Assembly: GCA_040226215.1 (NCBI GenBank)
Contig: JAVKFF010000171.1
Coordinates: 1-53,564 of the forward strand
Length of the DNA: 53,564 nucleotides
From: JAVKFF01 sp040226215
GTDB taxonomy: Bacteria; Pseudomonadota; Alphaproteobacteria; DSM-16000; Inquilinaceae
Reading direction: 5' to 3'
Positions within the stretch are counted from its first letter, which is position 1. Each line of letters starts with the position of its first letter. The translations under genes were made by a program, and so were the position numbers. The notes under the pieces are model-generated. The model was given only the letters and a program-made list of their open reading frames with translations. It was not told the origin of the DNA and made no database searches. This document shows positions 25,975 through 33,945 of this stretch, piece after piece.

Positions 25975-27586
25975 CCACCAGCCGCTCGACGGCGACGAAC
26001 AGGAGGACGCACAGGGCCAGCAGCCAGCCGGCGACCACCGCGGCCTGGTCCATGCGGTAGGCGCCCATGCGCTCGTAGAGCAGGAACGGCAGGGTGGCGG
26101 TGTCGCTGCTGCCGAACAGCGCGATCACGCCGAAATCGCCGAAGGAGAGGCAGGTCACCAGGGCCAGCGCCAGCCCGGCCGAGGCGCGGACCTCCGGCCA
26201 GTCGGCATAGACGAAGCGGTGCCAGCGCCGGAGCCCGAGACTCTCGCCGAGCCGGCCATAGCGGCGTCCGGCGCGGTCGAGCGCCGGTCCCAGGATGCGG
26301 ATGATGAAGGGCAACCCCATGCCGGCATTGACGAGCACGACGAGTAGCAGGCCGGCGGCGAAGGGGTCGACCCAGTCGCGCACGGCCAGGAACAGGCCCG
26401 CACCCAGCACCATGGGCGGCACCACGAGGATCATCGAGCCGGTCAGTTCGGCGGCGCGGGCCAGACCCGGCCGGCCGTGCACCTGGCGCAGCGCCCTGGC
26501 GGCAGTGAGGATGCCCCAGCCAGCGGCGAGCGACAACAGGCCGGCGGTGGCACCGACGGCAAGGCTGCGCCCCGTCGCCGCCCACAGGGCGTAGCTCGCC
26601 AGCACGTCGATGAGCGGCCCGGCGGCGATTCGCGAGGCGAGTGCCAGCAGTGGTCCGAGAAGCAGGAGCAACGCCAGGCCGATGGCCATGGTGTCGACGA
26701 GGCGCGCCATCCCGGTGTCGGCATCGGGACGCCGCACCGCGGCGGTCGCGGCAAGGTCGCTCTCCACGGGACGGCCCAGTCGCAGGATGGCGGCGTAGAC
26801 CCCGAGGCAGACGACGAGCTGGATACCGGCGAGCTGGGCGGCCCGGCCGACATCGAACTCGAAGCGCAGCGCCTGGTAGATCGCCACCTCCAGCGTCGCG
26901 TTGGGCGGCCCGCCGCCTAGGGCGAGAACGATGGCGAAGCTGGTGAAGCAGAGCAGGAAGACGATGCCGAGGATGCCCGGGATCACCTCGCGCAGCACCG
27001 GGTACTCGATCCAGCGCAGCACCTGGGAGCCCGTCAGGCCGAGCTGGCTCGCCTGGCGCCATTGCGCCTGCGGGATGGTGGCGAGGCCGGAAAGGATCAG
27101 CCGCGTGGCGAAGGGCAGGTTGAAGAAGAGGTGGGCGAGCAGGATGCCGTGCAGGCCGTAGATGTCGATGCGGCCGCCGAACCCCAGCGCCCCCCAGGCC
27201 TGGTTCAGCCAGCCCTGCCGGCCGAACAGGATTACGATGGCGATGACGCCGACGATGGTCGGCACCACCATGGGCAGGCCCATCAGCCGGACGAGGAGAG
27301 TGCGCAAGGGAAAGTCGCCACGGCGGAAAAGGGCGCGGGCCACCGGCACGGCGAGGCCGACGCTGAGCAGGGCGGAGAGCGCGCCCTGAACCAGCGAGAA
27401 GACCACCACGCCGCCGACATAGGCATCCAGGCGCAGCGTCCCCGTCGGCGCGGCGACCGACAGCAGGGCCCAGAGCCCTGTCGCCAGCACGGCGAGCAGG
27501 ACGCCGATCACCGCCAGGCCGGGGGCGGTACCGGCCCAGCGGGTGCGCCATCCCGACAGGGTCAGCGGCTGAGCGCCCTGAGCCAT
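25955..27586 (-). CDS. thiP: thiamine ABC transporter permease
   Basis: The 543-residue permease is a fusion of two binding-protein-dependent transport domains with about 12 helices, as expected for ThiP. Both halves have EAA-type loops: QWRQASQLGLTGSQVLRWIE in the first and RYGRLGESLGLRRWHRFVY in the second. Other family landmarks are LPMVVPTIVGVIAIVILFG and LCFTSFAIVLALGGGPPNATLEV. The ATG at 27586 overlaps the end of thiB by 25 bp, indicating coupling. The same DNA is open further upstream in this frame, but only as overlap with thiB. Confidence 0.9.
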   Translation of the reverse strand: MAQGAQPLTLSGWRTRWAGTAPGLAVIGVLLAVLATGLWALLSVAAPTGTLRLDAYVGGVVVFSLVQGALSALLSVGLAVPVARALFRRGDFPLRTLLVRLMGLPMVVPTIVGVIAIVILFGRQGWLNQAWGALGFGGRIDIYGLHGILLAHLFFNLPFATRLILSGLATIPQAQWRQASQLGLTGSQVLRWIEYPVLREVIPGILGIVFLLCFTSFAIVLALGGGPPNATLEVAIYQALRFEFDVGRAAQLAGIQLVVCLGVYAAILRLGRPVESDLAATAAVRRPDADTGMARLVDTMAIGLALLLLLGPLLALASRIAAGPLIDVLASYALWAATGRSLAVGATAGLLSLAAGWGILTAARALRQVHGRPGLARAAELTGSMILVVPPMVLGAGLFLAVRDWVDPFAAGLLLVVLVNAGMGLPFIIRILGPALDRAGRRYGRLGESLGLRRWHRFVYADWPEVRASAGLALALVTCLSFGDFGVIALFGSSDTATLPFLLYERMGAYRMDQAAVVAGWLLALCVLLFVAVERLVGGRERR

Positions 27587-28557
27587 TCGTCGACCCAGGC
27601 GCCGCGGTTGTCGTGCACCACCTCCGGCGCCGTCAGCAGGGACGGGGTCTCCGGCGGTGCGTCGAAGCCCTCCGGCAGGCCGCCCTCGGGCATCACCACG
27701 GGATACATCCAGTTGGTCGTCGGGATCGCCGCCTGCGCCTCCGGTCCGGTCAGGTAGGCGAGGAAGTCGCGGGCGAGGTCGACGTCGTCGGCACCGGCGG
27801 CGATGCCGGCGACCTCGATCTGCAGGTAGTGGCCTTCCTCGAACACCGCCGCCTGGTAGCGCTCGGTCTCTTCGGCGATGCGGTGATAGGCGGGCGAGGT
27901 GGTGTAGCTCAGCACCATCGGCGCCTCGCCCTCCAGGAACAGGCCATAGGCCTCCGACCAGCCGCTGGTGACGGTGACGATGCGGGGCGCGAGTTCGGTC
28001 CACATCGCCTCCGCCTCGTCGCCGAAGACGGACCGCATCCACAACAGCAGGCCGAGGCCTGGGGTGCTGGTGCGCGGGTCCTGGATCAGGATTTCCGCCG
28101 TGCTGTCCTCGACCAGCGCGCGCAGGCTCTCCGGCGGCTCGGCGATCGCCTGGCTGTCGTAGACGAAGGCGAAATAGCCCCAGTCGAAGGGCACGAAGTT
28201 CGGATCGGTCCAGGCGACGGGCAGATCGTAGCCGCCGGTGTCCAGGCCGTGCGGCTGGACCACGCCCTCGGCCACTGCCGCGGCGATCAGGTTGGTATCG
28301 AGGCCCAACACGACGTCGGCCGGGCTCGCCTCGCCCTCCAGGCGGAGACGCGACAGGATGGCCACCCCGTCATCGGCCGAGACGAAATCGATATCGCAGC
28401 CGCAGCGCTCCTCGAAGCCGCTCTCGATCGCCGGGCCGGGGCCCCATTCGCTGACGAAGCTGGAATAGGTGTAGATCGTGAGGTCGGCCGCCAGGGCCGG
28501 CGTCGTGGCGAGGGCGGCGACGGCGGTGAGCAGGGCGGTTCGCATGGGCGTTGTCAT
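27562..28557 (-). CDS. thiB: thiamine-binding periplasmic protein
   Basis: The 331-residue protein begins MTTPMRTALLTAVAALATTP, a signal peptide cleaved near ALA-A. The mature sequence opens DLTIYTYSSFVSEWGPGPAI and later has RLRLEGEASPADVVLGLDTNL, VPFDWGYFAFVYDS and TTNWMYPVVMPEG, all typical of the ThiB/TbpA family that binds thiamine, thiamine phosphate and TPP. The first ATG at 28557 sits directly beside GGAGGAG; an ATG four codons later is an alternative. A TPP riboswitch in its leader confirms the role. Confidence 0.93.
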   Translation of the reverse strand: MTTPMRTALLTAVAALATTPALAADLTIYTYSSFVSEWGPGPAIESGFEERCGCDIDFVSADDGVAILSRLRLEGEASPADVVLGLDTNLIAAAVAEGVVQPHGLDTGGYDLPVAWTDPNFVPFDWGYFAFVYDSQAIAEPPESLRALVEDSTAEILIQDPRTSTPGLGLLLWMRSVFGDEAEAMWTELAPRIVTVTSGWSEAYGLFLEGEAPMVLSYTTSPAYHRIAEETERYQAAVFEEGHYLQIEVAGIAAGADDVDLARDFLAYLTGPEAQAAIPTTNWMYPVVMPEGGLPEGFDAPPETPSLLTAPEVVHDNRGAWVDEWLRALSR

Positions 28558-28559
28558 CA

Positions 28560-28581
28560 CTCCTCCAGACTGGCGGAGGAG
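28560..28581 (-). promoter_or_regulatory. ribosome-site-sequestering hairpin of thiB
   Basis: CTCCTCC and GGAGGAG form a 7-bp stem with an 8-nt loop directly upstream of the thiB ATG. The GGAGGAG arm is the ribosome-binding site. This is the expected expression platform for translational control by the TPP riboswitch just upstream. A second stem, TCCACG/CGTGGA, lies between the two and could mediate the switch. Confidence 0.7.
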
Positions 28582-28618
28582 GGATCCACGGGGAACCGCA
28601 TCGGGCTTTCGCGTGGAC

Positions 28619-28722
28619 GCCTTGAACATTCCTCCGCCGGCATTAACCGGATCAGGTTCGATGGGTTTGGCGGTTCGCGACCGCCCTCTCAGCCCGGCAA
28701 CACCGGACACCCCAGCAAGGCT
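28619..28722 (-). ncRNA. TPP riboswitch (THI element)
   Basis: Reading the minus strand, the conserved core is complete: GGGGTGTCC, then GGGCTGAGAGGG (J3/P3 region), then the hallmark CGAACCTGATCCGG and TTAATGCCGGCGGAGGAA. CCTTG at the 5' end pairs with CAAGG at the 3' end as P1. It lies in the thiB leader, so TPP binding should shut down thiBPQ. The variable P3a arm GGGCGGTCGCGAACCGCC is a small hairpin. Confidence 0.95.
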
Positions 28723-28728
28723 GCCGAA

Positions 28729-28757
28729 GACATGGACCCGGTCGGCGCCCATGTCAA
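28729..28757 (-). promoter_or_regulatory. promoter of the riboswitch-controlled thiBPQ operon
   Basis: TTGACA and CATGTC are 17 bp apart on the minus strand. The expected transcription start falls at about 28722, exactly where the riboswitch P1 stem begins. Confidence 0.65.
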
Positions 28758-28805
28758 CGCCGGCGATTGACCGGCTCCCATCGGTCCACTAGCTGATGGC
28801 GGACC

Positions 28806-29909
28806 ATGGCCGCCCGACCGCTTCTCATCGGCAGCGAGATCTATCGCCGCTCCACCTACGGCTCCAAGCACCCGCTGGCGATCCCGCGGGTCTCCACGGT
28901 GCTGGACCTGGTGCGCGCCCAGGGCTGGCTGCCCGAGAAGCAGTATGTGGTGAGCCCGATGGCTACGCCGGACCAGCTCGCCCGCTTCCACGACCCGGCC
29001 TATGTGGCGGCCGTGCAGCGGGCCGAGCGCGAGCAGCGGGTCAGCCCCGCGGATGGCGAGCGCTACCAGCTGGGCCGGATGGGCAACCCGGCCTTCGGCG
29101 AGATCTTCAGCCGACCGGCGACCGCCTGCGGTGCCTCCATCCTGGCGGCCGACCTGCTGGCCGGCGGCGGCATCGTGCACAGCCCGGCCGGCGGCACCCA
29201 TCACGGGCGGCGCGACCGGGCCTCGGGCTTCTGCTACTTCAACGATCCGGTGCTCGGCATCCTGGCCCTGCTCGACCGCGGCATCGCGCCCGTCGTCTAC
29301 ATCGACATCGACGCCCATCACGGCGACGGCGTGGAGATCGCCATGGCCGGGGAGGCCAGGGTGTGGACCGTCTCAATCCACGAGGCCGGGCGCTGGCCCG
29401 GCACCGGCCTCATTGGCGAGAATGCGTGGACCCAGGCGGTGAACCTGCCGGTGCCGCCCGGCTTCAACGACAGCGAGATGGCGCATCTGCGCGACCGCGT
29501 GGTGCTGCCCCTGGTCAGGCGCGTGCGGCCGGCGGCGATCGTGCTGCAATGCGGCGCCGACGCGCTGGCGGAGGACCCGCTCTCGAGGCTGGCGCTCTCC
29601 AACCGGGCGCACTGGGCCATGGTGGCGGCGCTGACGGGGCTGGCGCCGCGGCTGCTGGTGCTGGGCGGCGGCGGCTACAATCCCTGGTCGGTGGCGCGCT
29701 GCTGGGCTGGCGTCTGGGCGGTGCTGAACGGGCTTGACCCGACGGCCCCCCTGGCGCCGGCGGCGGAGGCGGTGCTGCGGGCGCTGAGCTGGTCGCGGTC
29801 GGCCGGCCGCAACCCGCCGGAGCACTGGTTCACCACGCTCGCCGACAGCCCGCGCGACGGGCCCGTCCGCCCCGAAATCGCCGAACTGGCCGGTATGGTG
29901 ATGGCCTGA
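28806..29909 (+). CDS. histone-deacetylase family zinc amidohydrolase (AcuC-like)
   Basis: The 367-residue enzyme has the arginase/deacetylase fold. The tandem active-site histidines are His132-His133 in GGTHHGRRDRASGFCYFND, the zinc ligands Asp169 and His171 are in YIDIDAHHGDG, a further Asp is in QCGADALAEDPL, and the catalytic-type Tyr is in GGGGYNPWSVARCW. Bacterial relatives include AcuC, acetylpolyamine amidohydrolases and protein lysine deacetylases; the substrate is not set by sequence alone. It diverges from the thiB operon, and the stretch between them is taken up by the thiB promoter and leader. Confidence 0.88.
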   Translation: MAARPLLIGSEIYRRSTYGSKHPLAIPRVSTVLDLVRAQGWLPEKQYVVSPMATPDQLARFHDPAYVAAVQRAEREQRVSPADGERYQLGRMGNPAFGEIFSRPATACGASILAADLLAGGGIVHSPAGGTHHGRRDRASGFCYFNDPVLGILALLDRGIAPVVYIDIDAHHGDGVEIAMAGEARVWTVSIHEAGRWPGTGLIGENAWTQAVNLPVPPGFNDSEMAHLRDRVVLPLVRRVRPAAIVLQCGADALAEDPLSRLALSNRAHWAMVAALTGLAPRLLVLGGGGYNPWSVARCWAGVWAVLNGLDPTAPLAPAAEAVLRALSWSRSAGRNPPEHWFTTLADSPRDGPVRPEIAELAGMVMA

Positions 29910-29958
29910 TCCATGGGCTAGGATGGGCCCTCGCCATCGCCAGAAGCGGAGATACCCC

Positions 29959-30450
29959 GTGCGCCATTTTTTCAAGATCCTGCCGGTCTTTATCGCGGTT
30001 TTCTCATTTGCAGCGTCAGCACAGGCGCAGCCTGCCGAGCGGCCGGACTATGCCCGCGACACGCTGTGGATAGAGACCGCTGACGGCACGCGGCACGACT
30101 TCGACATCGAGCTGGCGCTGGAACCGTCCGACCAGGCTTTCGGGCTGATGTATGTGCGCGAGATGCCGGCCGACCAGGGCATGCTGTTCGTCTTCGACGA
30201 GGCGGCGCCACGGTCCTTCTGGACGATGAACACCTTCCTGTCGCTCGACATGGTGTTCATCGGCGCCGACGGGCGCATCGTCAACATCGCCGAGGAGACG
30301 CGGCCCTTCAACGCCGCGCGCGGGCCCGACACCCACCGCTCGACCGCGCCGGCGGTGGCGGTGCTGGAAATCCTCGGCGGCACGGCGGACGACCTCGGCA
30401 TCGAGGCCGGCGACCTGGTCGGCCACGACCTGCTCGGCACGGGGGAGTGA
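29959..30450 (+). CDS. secreted DUF192 protein
   Basis: A 163-residue protein with a signal peptide (RHFFKILPVFIAVFSFAASAQA) and one DUF192 domain. Family features are FDIELALEPSDQAFGLMYVREMP, the GMLFVFDEAAPRSFWTMNTF core and LDMVFIGADGRIVNI, then VLEILGGTADDLGIEAGD at the end. The function of DUF192 proteins is unknown. The GTG at 29959 is chosen because GGAG lies seven bases upstream and the signal peptide then starts correctly. The preceding deacetylase-like gene is 49 bp upstream, so they may share a transcript. Confidence 0.85.
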   Translation: MRHFFKILPVFIAVFSFAASAQAQPAERPDYARDTLWIETADGTRHDFDIELALEPSDQAFGLMYVREMPADQGMLFVFDEAAPRSFWTMNTFLSLDMVFIGADGRIVNIAEETRPFNAARGPDTHRSTAPAVAVLEILGGTADDLGIEAGDLVGHDLLGTGE

Positions 30451-30481
30451 CCCGGGCAAGGACGACGCCCGACAGGACCGC

Positions 30482-30832
30482 TCAGGACGTCTCGTCGGTC
30501 AGCGCCTGGTAGGTCTCGAGCAGTTCCAGGTCGCGGCCGGCCGCCACCAGGCAGGAGCGGCCCTCGGGACTGGTCACCAGGATGGTCCAGGTGCCGCCGC
30601 TGGGATTGTTGAGGATCTCGATCAGGTCGCCATTGTTGGCCATGCCGATGGCGATCGGCGCCTCGTCATAGGCCTCCGCCAGATAGGAGATGACGCGCGA
30701 GCGGATCGGGCATTCCGAGGTGTCGACGGCCTCGGCCAGGGCAGAGACGGGGGCGGAGACGGCGGCGACGAGACAGGCGCCCGCGACCAGGCCGGACGCG
30801 GCGGAAACGGTACCCAAAAGACCCTGTGCCAT
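30482..30832 (-). CDS. small secreted protein of unknown function
   Basis: The 116-residue product has an N-terminal hydrophobic export signal (about residues 1-32, ending VSALAEAVD). The short mature domain has IRSRVISYLAEAYDEAPIAI, NNGDLIEILNNPSGGTWTIL and SPEGRSCLVAAGRDLELL. Two cysteines (in TSECP and RSCLVAAG) could form a disulfide. The pattern GTWTIL...G..C.VA.G recurs in small exported alphaproteobacterial proteins, as I recall, without known function. The start at 30832 is chosen to begin the signal peptide; in-frame DNA upstream is open for 25 more codons. It is convergent with the DUF192 gene. Confidence 0.65.
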   Translation of the reverse strand: MAQGLLGTVSAASGLVAGACLVAAVSAPVSALAEAVDTSECPIRSRVISYLAEAYDEAPIAIGMANNGDLIEILNNPSGGTWTILVTSPEGRSCLVAAGRDLELLETYQALTDETS

Positions 30833-30968
30833 GACGGCGGTTCCAAATGTCAGGAGGAGGCGTCCCGATCGCCCGCAGTATAGGCGCCCCGCCCCGAGTC
30901 GCGCCAAGCACGAACCGCTTGGCTTCCCTTCGATTTTTCGTGATCGGCGGGCCTTGCGCGGGTCGCGG

Positions 30969-31640
30969 TCAGTCCACGGGGCGCTTGCATGCCAGGGTCA
31001 GGCCGTCGCCCACCGGCAGCAGGGCGAGGGAGACCCGGGCGTCGCCATGCAGCTTGGCGTTGAAGGCCCGGAAGCTCTCGGTCTTGGCGCGGCGGTCGTC
31101 GGCATCGGCGACCCGGCCGCGCCACAGCGTGTTGTCGACACCGATCAGCCCGCCGGGTCGGAGCAGGGTGAGCGCCTGCTCGTAGTAGCGGTCGTAGCTC
31201 TCCTTGTCGGCGTCGATGAAGGCGAGGTCGTAGGCGCCGGCGCCGCCCGCCGCGATCAGCCGGTCGAGGCTGTCGGCCGCCGGCCCCAGGGTGAGGCGGA
31301 TGCGGTCCTCCACGCCGGCCGCCGCCCAGGCCTGGCGCGCGATCGCGGTGAAGTCCTCGCTGACGTCGAAGCTCTCGACCCGGCCGTCCGGGCCGGCGGC
31401 GGCGGCCATGACCAGCGCGCTGTAGCCGGTGAAGGTGCCGATGTCGAGGATCCGCCGGGCGCCGGTCAGCTCCACCAGGAAGGCCAGGATCTGCCCCTCC
31501 TCCGGGGCGATCTGGTAGTGCGCCTGGGGCAGGGCGGTGGTGGTCTCGCGCAGGGACGCCAGCACCGGCGTCTCGCGCACGCCGACGGCCTGCATGTAGG
31601 CGTAGAGCGCGTCGGGCAGGAAGAGGGAGCGGGTGGTCAT
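30969..31640 (-). CDS. class I O-methyltransferase (CCoAMT/COMT-like)
   Basis: The 223-residue enzyme is of the caffeoyl-CoA O-methyltransferase family 3. The SAM loop is ILDIGTFTGYSAL at 64-76, the second acidic position is VESFDVSEDF, the metal-site Asp is in YDLAFIDADKESY near 137-149, and GGLIGVDNTLWRG follows at 163-175. These enzymes methylate catechol-type hydroxyls with Mg2+. The bacterial substrate cannot be named. The ATG at 31640 gives the family start MTTRSLFLPDALYAYM. The 207 bp upstream, before tRNA-Pro, show no gene. Confidence 0.88.
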   Translation of the reverse strand: MTTRSLFLPDALYAYMQAVGVRETPVLASLRETTTALPQAHYQIAPEEGQILAFLVELTGARRILDIGTFTGYSALVMAAAAGPDGRVESFDVSEDFTAIARQAWAAAGVEDRIRLTLGPAADSLDRLIAAGGAGAYDLAFIDADKESYDRYYEQALTLLRPGGLIGVDNTLWRGRVADADDRRAKTESFRAFNAKLHGDARVSLALLPVGDGLTLACKRPVD

Positions 31641-31847
31641 CGGCTGCTGTCGGCGGTTGCGGTCGCGGGGAGGGGATTGGCCGACAAGAGGTAGTCCGGT
31701 GGGCGGCGGAAAGGAAGGGCCCGCGCGACCGGATGGGCGCGGCGCGCGGTCCTCGCCGGCCGCCGGTGGCGACGCGTAGGCGTTGCCCCGGTCGCCGGCT
31801 CTGGTGTACATGGCGAGCCAGCCGCCGGGGAAGTCCGGCGGCACGGT

Positions 31848-31924
31848 CGGGGCGTAGCGCAGCCTGGTAGCGCATCTGCTTTGGGAGCAGAGGGTCGGCG
31901 GTTCGAATCCGTCCGCCCCGACCA
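31848..31924 (+). tRNA. tRNA-Pro (anticodon TGG)
   Basis: A full 77-base cloverleaf including an encoded CCA. The acceptor stem is CGGGGCG/CGCCCCG, the D arm is GCGC...GCGC, the anticodon stem TCTGC/GCAGA closes loop TTTGGGA (anticodon TGG), and the T arm is GGCGG-TTCGAAT-CCGTC with one G-U pair. Two copies of a 25-bp repeat follow it directly. Confidence 0.97.
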
Positions 31925-31941
31925 GCCGCCGCCTGTACGGC

Positions 31942-32002
31942 CCGGAGACAGGGGTGACACCCCGTACCGGAGACAGGGGTGACACCCCGTACCGGAGGCA
32001 GG
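31942..32002 (+). repeat. 25-bp direct tandem repeat downstream of tRNA-Pro
   Basis: Two identical 25-bp units, CCGGAGACAGGGGTGACACC followed by CCGTA, lie at 31942-31966 and 31967-31991. A partial third (CCGGAGGCAGG) follows. Each unit contains the small palindrome GGGGTGACACCCC. It begins 17 bp after the tRNA. It could help tRNA processing or termination, or simply be a local duplication. Confidence 0.85.
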
Positions 32003-32105
32003 CAGGGATCCCCTGCCGGCTTGTCTTCACCCCCTTCCTGTGCCACATCTCAGCCTCGAGAGGGGGCGGGGCCGCCCGTCCCGCGGACGGCGAACGACGA
32101 GACCC

Positions 32106-32396
32106 ATGCGCGCACGCATCTACCAGCCGAGCAAGACGGCCATGCAGTCCGGCCGGGGCAAGAGCGACCACTGGCTGCTGGAATACGAGCCCGAGACGCC
32201 GCGCCGGCCCGAGCCGCTGATGGGCTGGATCAGCTCCGGCGACACGCTCAACCAGATCCACATCCGCTTCGACACGCGCGAGGAGGCGGAGACCTTCGCC
32301 CGGCGCCGGAACATCGACTATGTCGTCGAGATGCCGCACCAGCGCCGCGTCGTGCCCCGCAACTACGCCGACAACTTCAAGCCGAGACCGCAATAA
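32106..32396 (+). CDS. NADH dehydrogenase accessory subunit, NDUFS4-like (ETC complex I subunit)
   Basis: The 96-residue protein MRARIYQPSKTAMQSGRGKS is the alphaproteobacterial counterpart of the 18-kDa complex I subunit. Family features are the SGRGK.. WLLEYEPE segment, a Trp-containing GWISSGDTLNQIHIRF strand, TREEAETFARRRNIDYVV, and the end RNYADNFKPRP. It docks on the peripheral arm of complex I and stabilises it. No other nuo gene is near, which is normal for this gene. The ribosome site is weak; an upstream ATG at 32040 would add an unrelated 22 residues. Confidence 0.88.
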   Translation: MRARIYQPSKTAMQSGRGKSDHWLLEYEPETPRRPEPLMGWISSGDTLNQIHIRFDTREEAETFARRRNIDYVVEMPHQRRVVPRNYADNFKPRPQ

Positions 32397-32413
32397 CCGC
32401 CGGCCCGCCGGGC

Positions 32414-32461
32414 CAGTCCCCCGGGCAGTCCCCCAGGCAAGTTCCCGGGCAGCTCCCCGGG
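32414..32461 (+). repeat. 12-bp degenerate tandem repeat before tRNA-Arg
   Basis: Four adjoining 12-bp units: CAGTCCCCCGGG, CAGTCCCCCAGG, CAAGTTCCCGGG and CAGCTCCCCGGG. They fill most of the gap between the NDUFS4-like gene and tRNA-Arg. No gene is supported here. Confidence 0.8.
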
Positions 32462-32475
32462 CCCAACCAGGCGCC

Positions 32476-32552
32476 GCGCCCTTAGCTCAGCTGGATAGAG
32501 CACCGGCCTTCTAAGCCGACGGTCGCAGGTTCGAGTCCTGCAGGGCGCGCCA
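32476..32552 (+). tRNA. tRNA-Arg (anticodon TCT)
   Basis: A 77-base cloverleaf with encoded CCA. The acceptor stem is GCGCCCT/AGGGCGC, the D arm is GCTC...GAGC, the anticodon loop is CTTCTAA (anticodon TCT) and the T arm is GCAGG-TTCGAGT-CCTGC. The outermost anticodon-stem pair is a C-A mismatch, the rest pairs perfectly. The following 1.8 kb are of different composition, and the cupin gene's last codons run antisense through this tRNA. Confidence 0.97.
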
Positions 32553-32949
32553 GTTCCGCAAACGGCTCATCGGGTTCGCAAACATAAAACAGCGCCATGC
32601 GGGTCGGTATGTCGCCCTTGTTCCTCCCAGTCATGTTGACGCCGGCGGGCTCCACGAAGACCTGGCCGGCTCCGATGTCGACAGGTTCTCGATCGTCGAG
32701 ATCAAGCGTGAAGCAACCTTCAAGCACGAAAACTGTCACCGGATGCCGGTGCGAGTGATAGGGCGTCACATCACCCGGAAGCAGCGTGGCGAACAATACC
32801 CGGACTTCCTGCTCGTTTACCGCCGGCATTCCATTCACGAGCTCTCTGTGGAGTGGCATTAGCTTGGCCAGTCCTTCGGTCTGAGCACTACGCGTCGCGC
32901 CAACTGCCAGGGCGGCGATCATGGTGTCGACATCACAAATCTCGTGCAT
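32482..32949 (-). CDS. cupin-domain protein with a tRNA-derived C-terminus
   Basis: The 155-residue protein contains a single cupin barrel. LLPGDVTPYHSHRHPVTVFV supplies the metal-binding histidines, with a Glu in FVLEGCF, then DIGAGQVFVEPAGVNMTGRN in the second half. The barrel ends near YVCEPDEPFAE. The last 23 residues (ARPAGLEPATVGLEG...) are the antisense translation of tRNA-Arg and its flank, so the original C-terminus was probably lost or replaced on insertion beside the tRNA. GGGAGGA precedes the ATG. It diverges from a LysR gene, so it is a likely target of that regulator. Its function is unknown; small cupins can be sensors, isomerases or dioxygenases. Confidence 0.75.
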   Translation of the reverse strand: MHEICDVDTMIAALAVGATRSAQTEGLAKLMPLHRELVNGMPAVNEQEVRVLFATLLPGDVTPYHSHRHPVTVFVLEGCFTLDLDDREPVDIGAGQVFVEPAGVNMTGRNKGDIPTRMALFYVCEPDEPFAELARPAGLEPATVGLEGRCSIQLS

Positions 32950-32981
32950 TGGTTTCCTCCCTTTGCATAGACAGACAGGTT

Positions 32982-32998
32982 AGCGCCCGCCAGGCGCT
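32982..32998. promoter_or_regulatory. inverted repeat between cupin and LysR genes
   Basis: AGCGCC-CGCCA-GGCGCT is a 6-bp dyad with a 5-bp centre in the 93-bp divergent gap. It is a reasonable LysR-type binding site by position and symmetry, though the T-N11-A form is not evident. Confidence 0.4.
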
Positions 32999-33042
32999 GG
33001 CGGCAGCAGCGAGTCTGCAAAAGGACTGCGCAGGAGTGCATA

Positions 33043-33945
33043 ATGGGCGCCATGTTCGACTGGAACGATCTGCGCCATCTCATCGCGGTGTCACGACACG
33101 GAAGCACGCTCGCCGCGGCCAGGGCCCTCGGCGTGAACCAGTCCACCGTTCACCGCAGGCTTCTCGAACTTGAACGATGCATCGGCTTGAGTCTCGTCAG
33201 GCGGCGACCCTCCGGATACCGCCTGTCCGAACTGGGTGAGGCGCTGATTGACAACGTCATTGCGGTTGACGCAGCCGTGGAAAATCTGGAAAGGCGGATC
33301 GGCGCATTGAAGCTCGACCTGAAAGGCTCCATTCGCTTGACCTGTCCTGAGCCGACGGTGGCCCGCATCGCCGCGAGTGGCCTACTCGACCGCTTTCACT
33401 GTCGGTACCCCGATTTGACCGTCGAGTTCCTCACTAGCGACCGATATCTCGATCTCGCCAAAGGCGAAGCGGATGTTGCCTTTCGTTCAGGTGAGCCGGT
33501 GGATGAGTGCCTTGTAGGTCGAAAGATCTGTGACTCCGTATGGGCTGTTTATGCCAGCAGGAGCTACATCCAGAAACACGGTCGGCCAACGGACATTGCT
33601 GATCTGGCGACCCACGCCATGATCGGATTCGATGGAATCATGGAGAATCACCGCGTTGCGCAGTGGCTGCCAAGTGCAGTCCCCGGCGCGCGGATCGTCA
33701 CCCGCAGTTCCAGCATGCTGGGGGCCGTGGCTTCTGTGAGAGCTGGCCTCGGCGTCGCGCCGCTGCCCACAACTCTTGGTGACGCGGAGGATACCCTGAT
33801 CCAGGTCGTGCCGCCTGTCGAGGCACTTACGCGCAGTTGGTACCTGCTCACTCCACCAGATCTCCGCAAGACTCCGCGAATCGCGGCGTTCGTCGACTTC
33901 GTTCTGGATGATATCCCCACGCTCAAGACGGCACTTGTCGGATAG
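33043..33945 (+). CDS. LysR family transcriptional regulator
   Basis: The 300-residue protein has the LysR winged-helix domain at 5-63 (DWNDLRHLIAVSRHGSTLAA, then VNQSTVHRRLLELERCIGLSLVRR). A periplasmic-binding-protein-like effector domain follows (GSIRLTCPEPTVARIAASGL, ADVAFRSGEP, SSMLGAVASVRAGLGVAPLP). AGGAG lies six bases before the ATG. Codon use has many more A/T third bases than the flanking genes, suggesting recent acquisition. It probably controls itself and the divergent cupin gene; the effector is unknown. Confidence 0.9.
   Translation: MGAMFDWNDLRHLIAVSRHGSTLAAARALGVNQSTVHRRLLELERCIGLSLVRRRPSGYRLSELGEALIDNVIAVDAAVENLERRIGALKLDLKGSIRLTCPEPTVARIAASGLLDRFHCRYPDLTVEFLTSDRYLDLAKGEADVAFRSGEPVDECLVGRKICDSVWAVYASRSYIQKHGRPTDIADLATHAMIGFDGIMENHRVAQWLPSAVPGARIVTRSSSMLGAVASVRAGLGVAPLPTTLGDAEDTLIQVVPPVEALTRSWYLLTPPDLRKTPRIAAFVDFVLDDIPTLKTALVG

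Noticed and set aside
31942..32002. CRISPR array from the 25-bp direct repeat
   Set aside because: The copies are head-to-tail without spacers and there are no cas genes.
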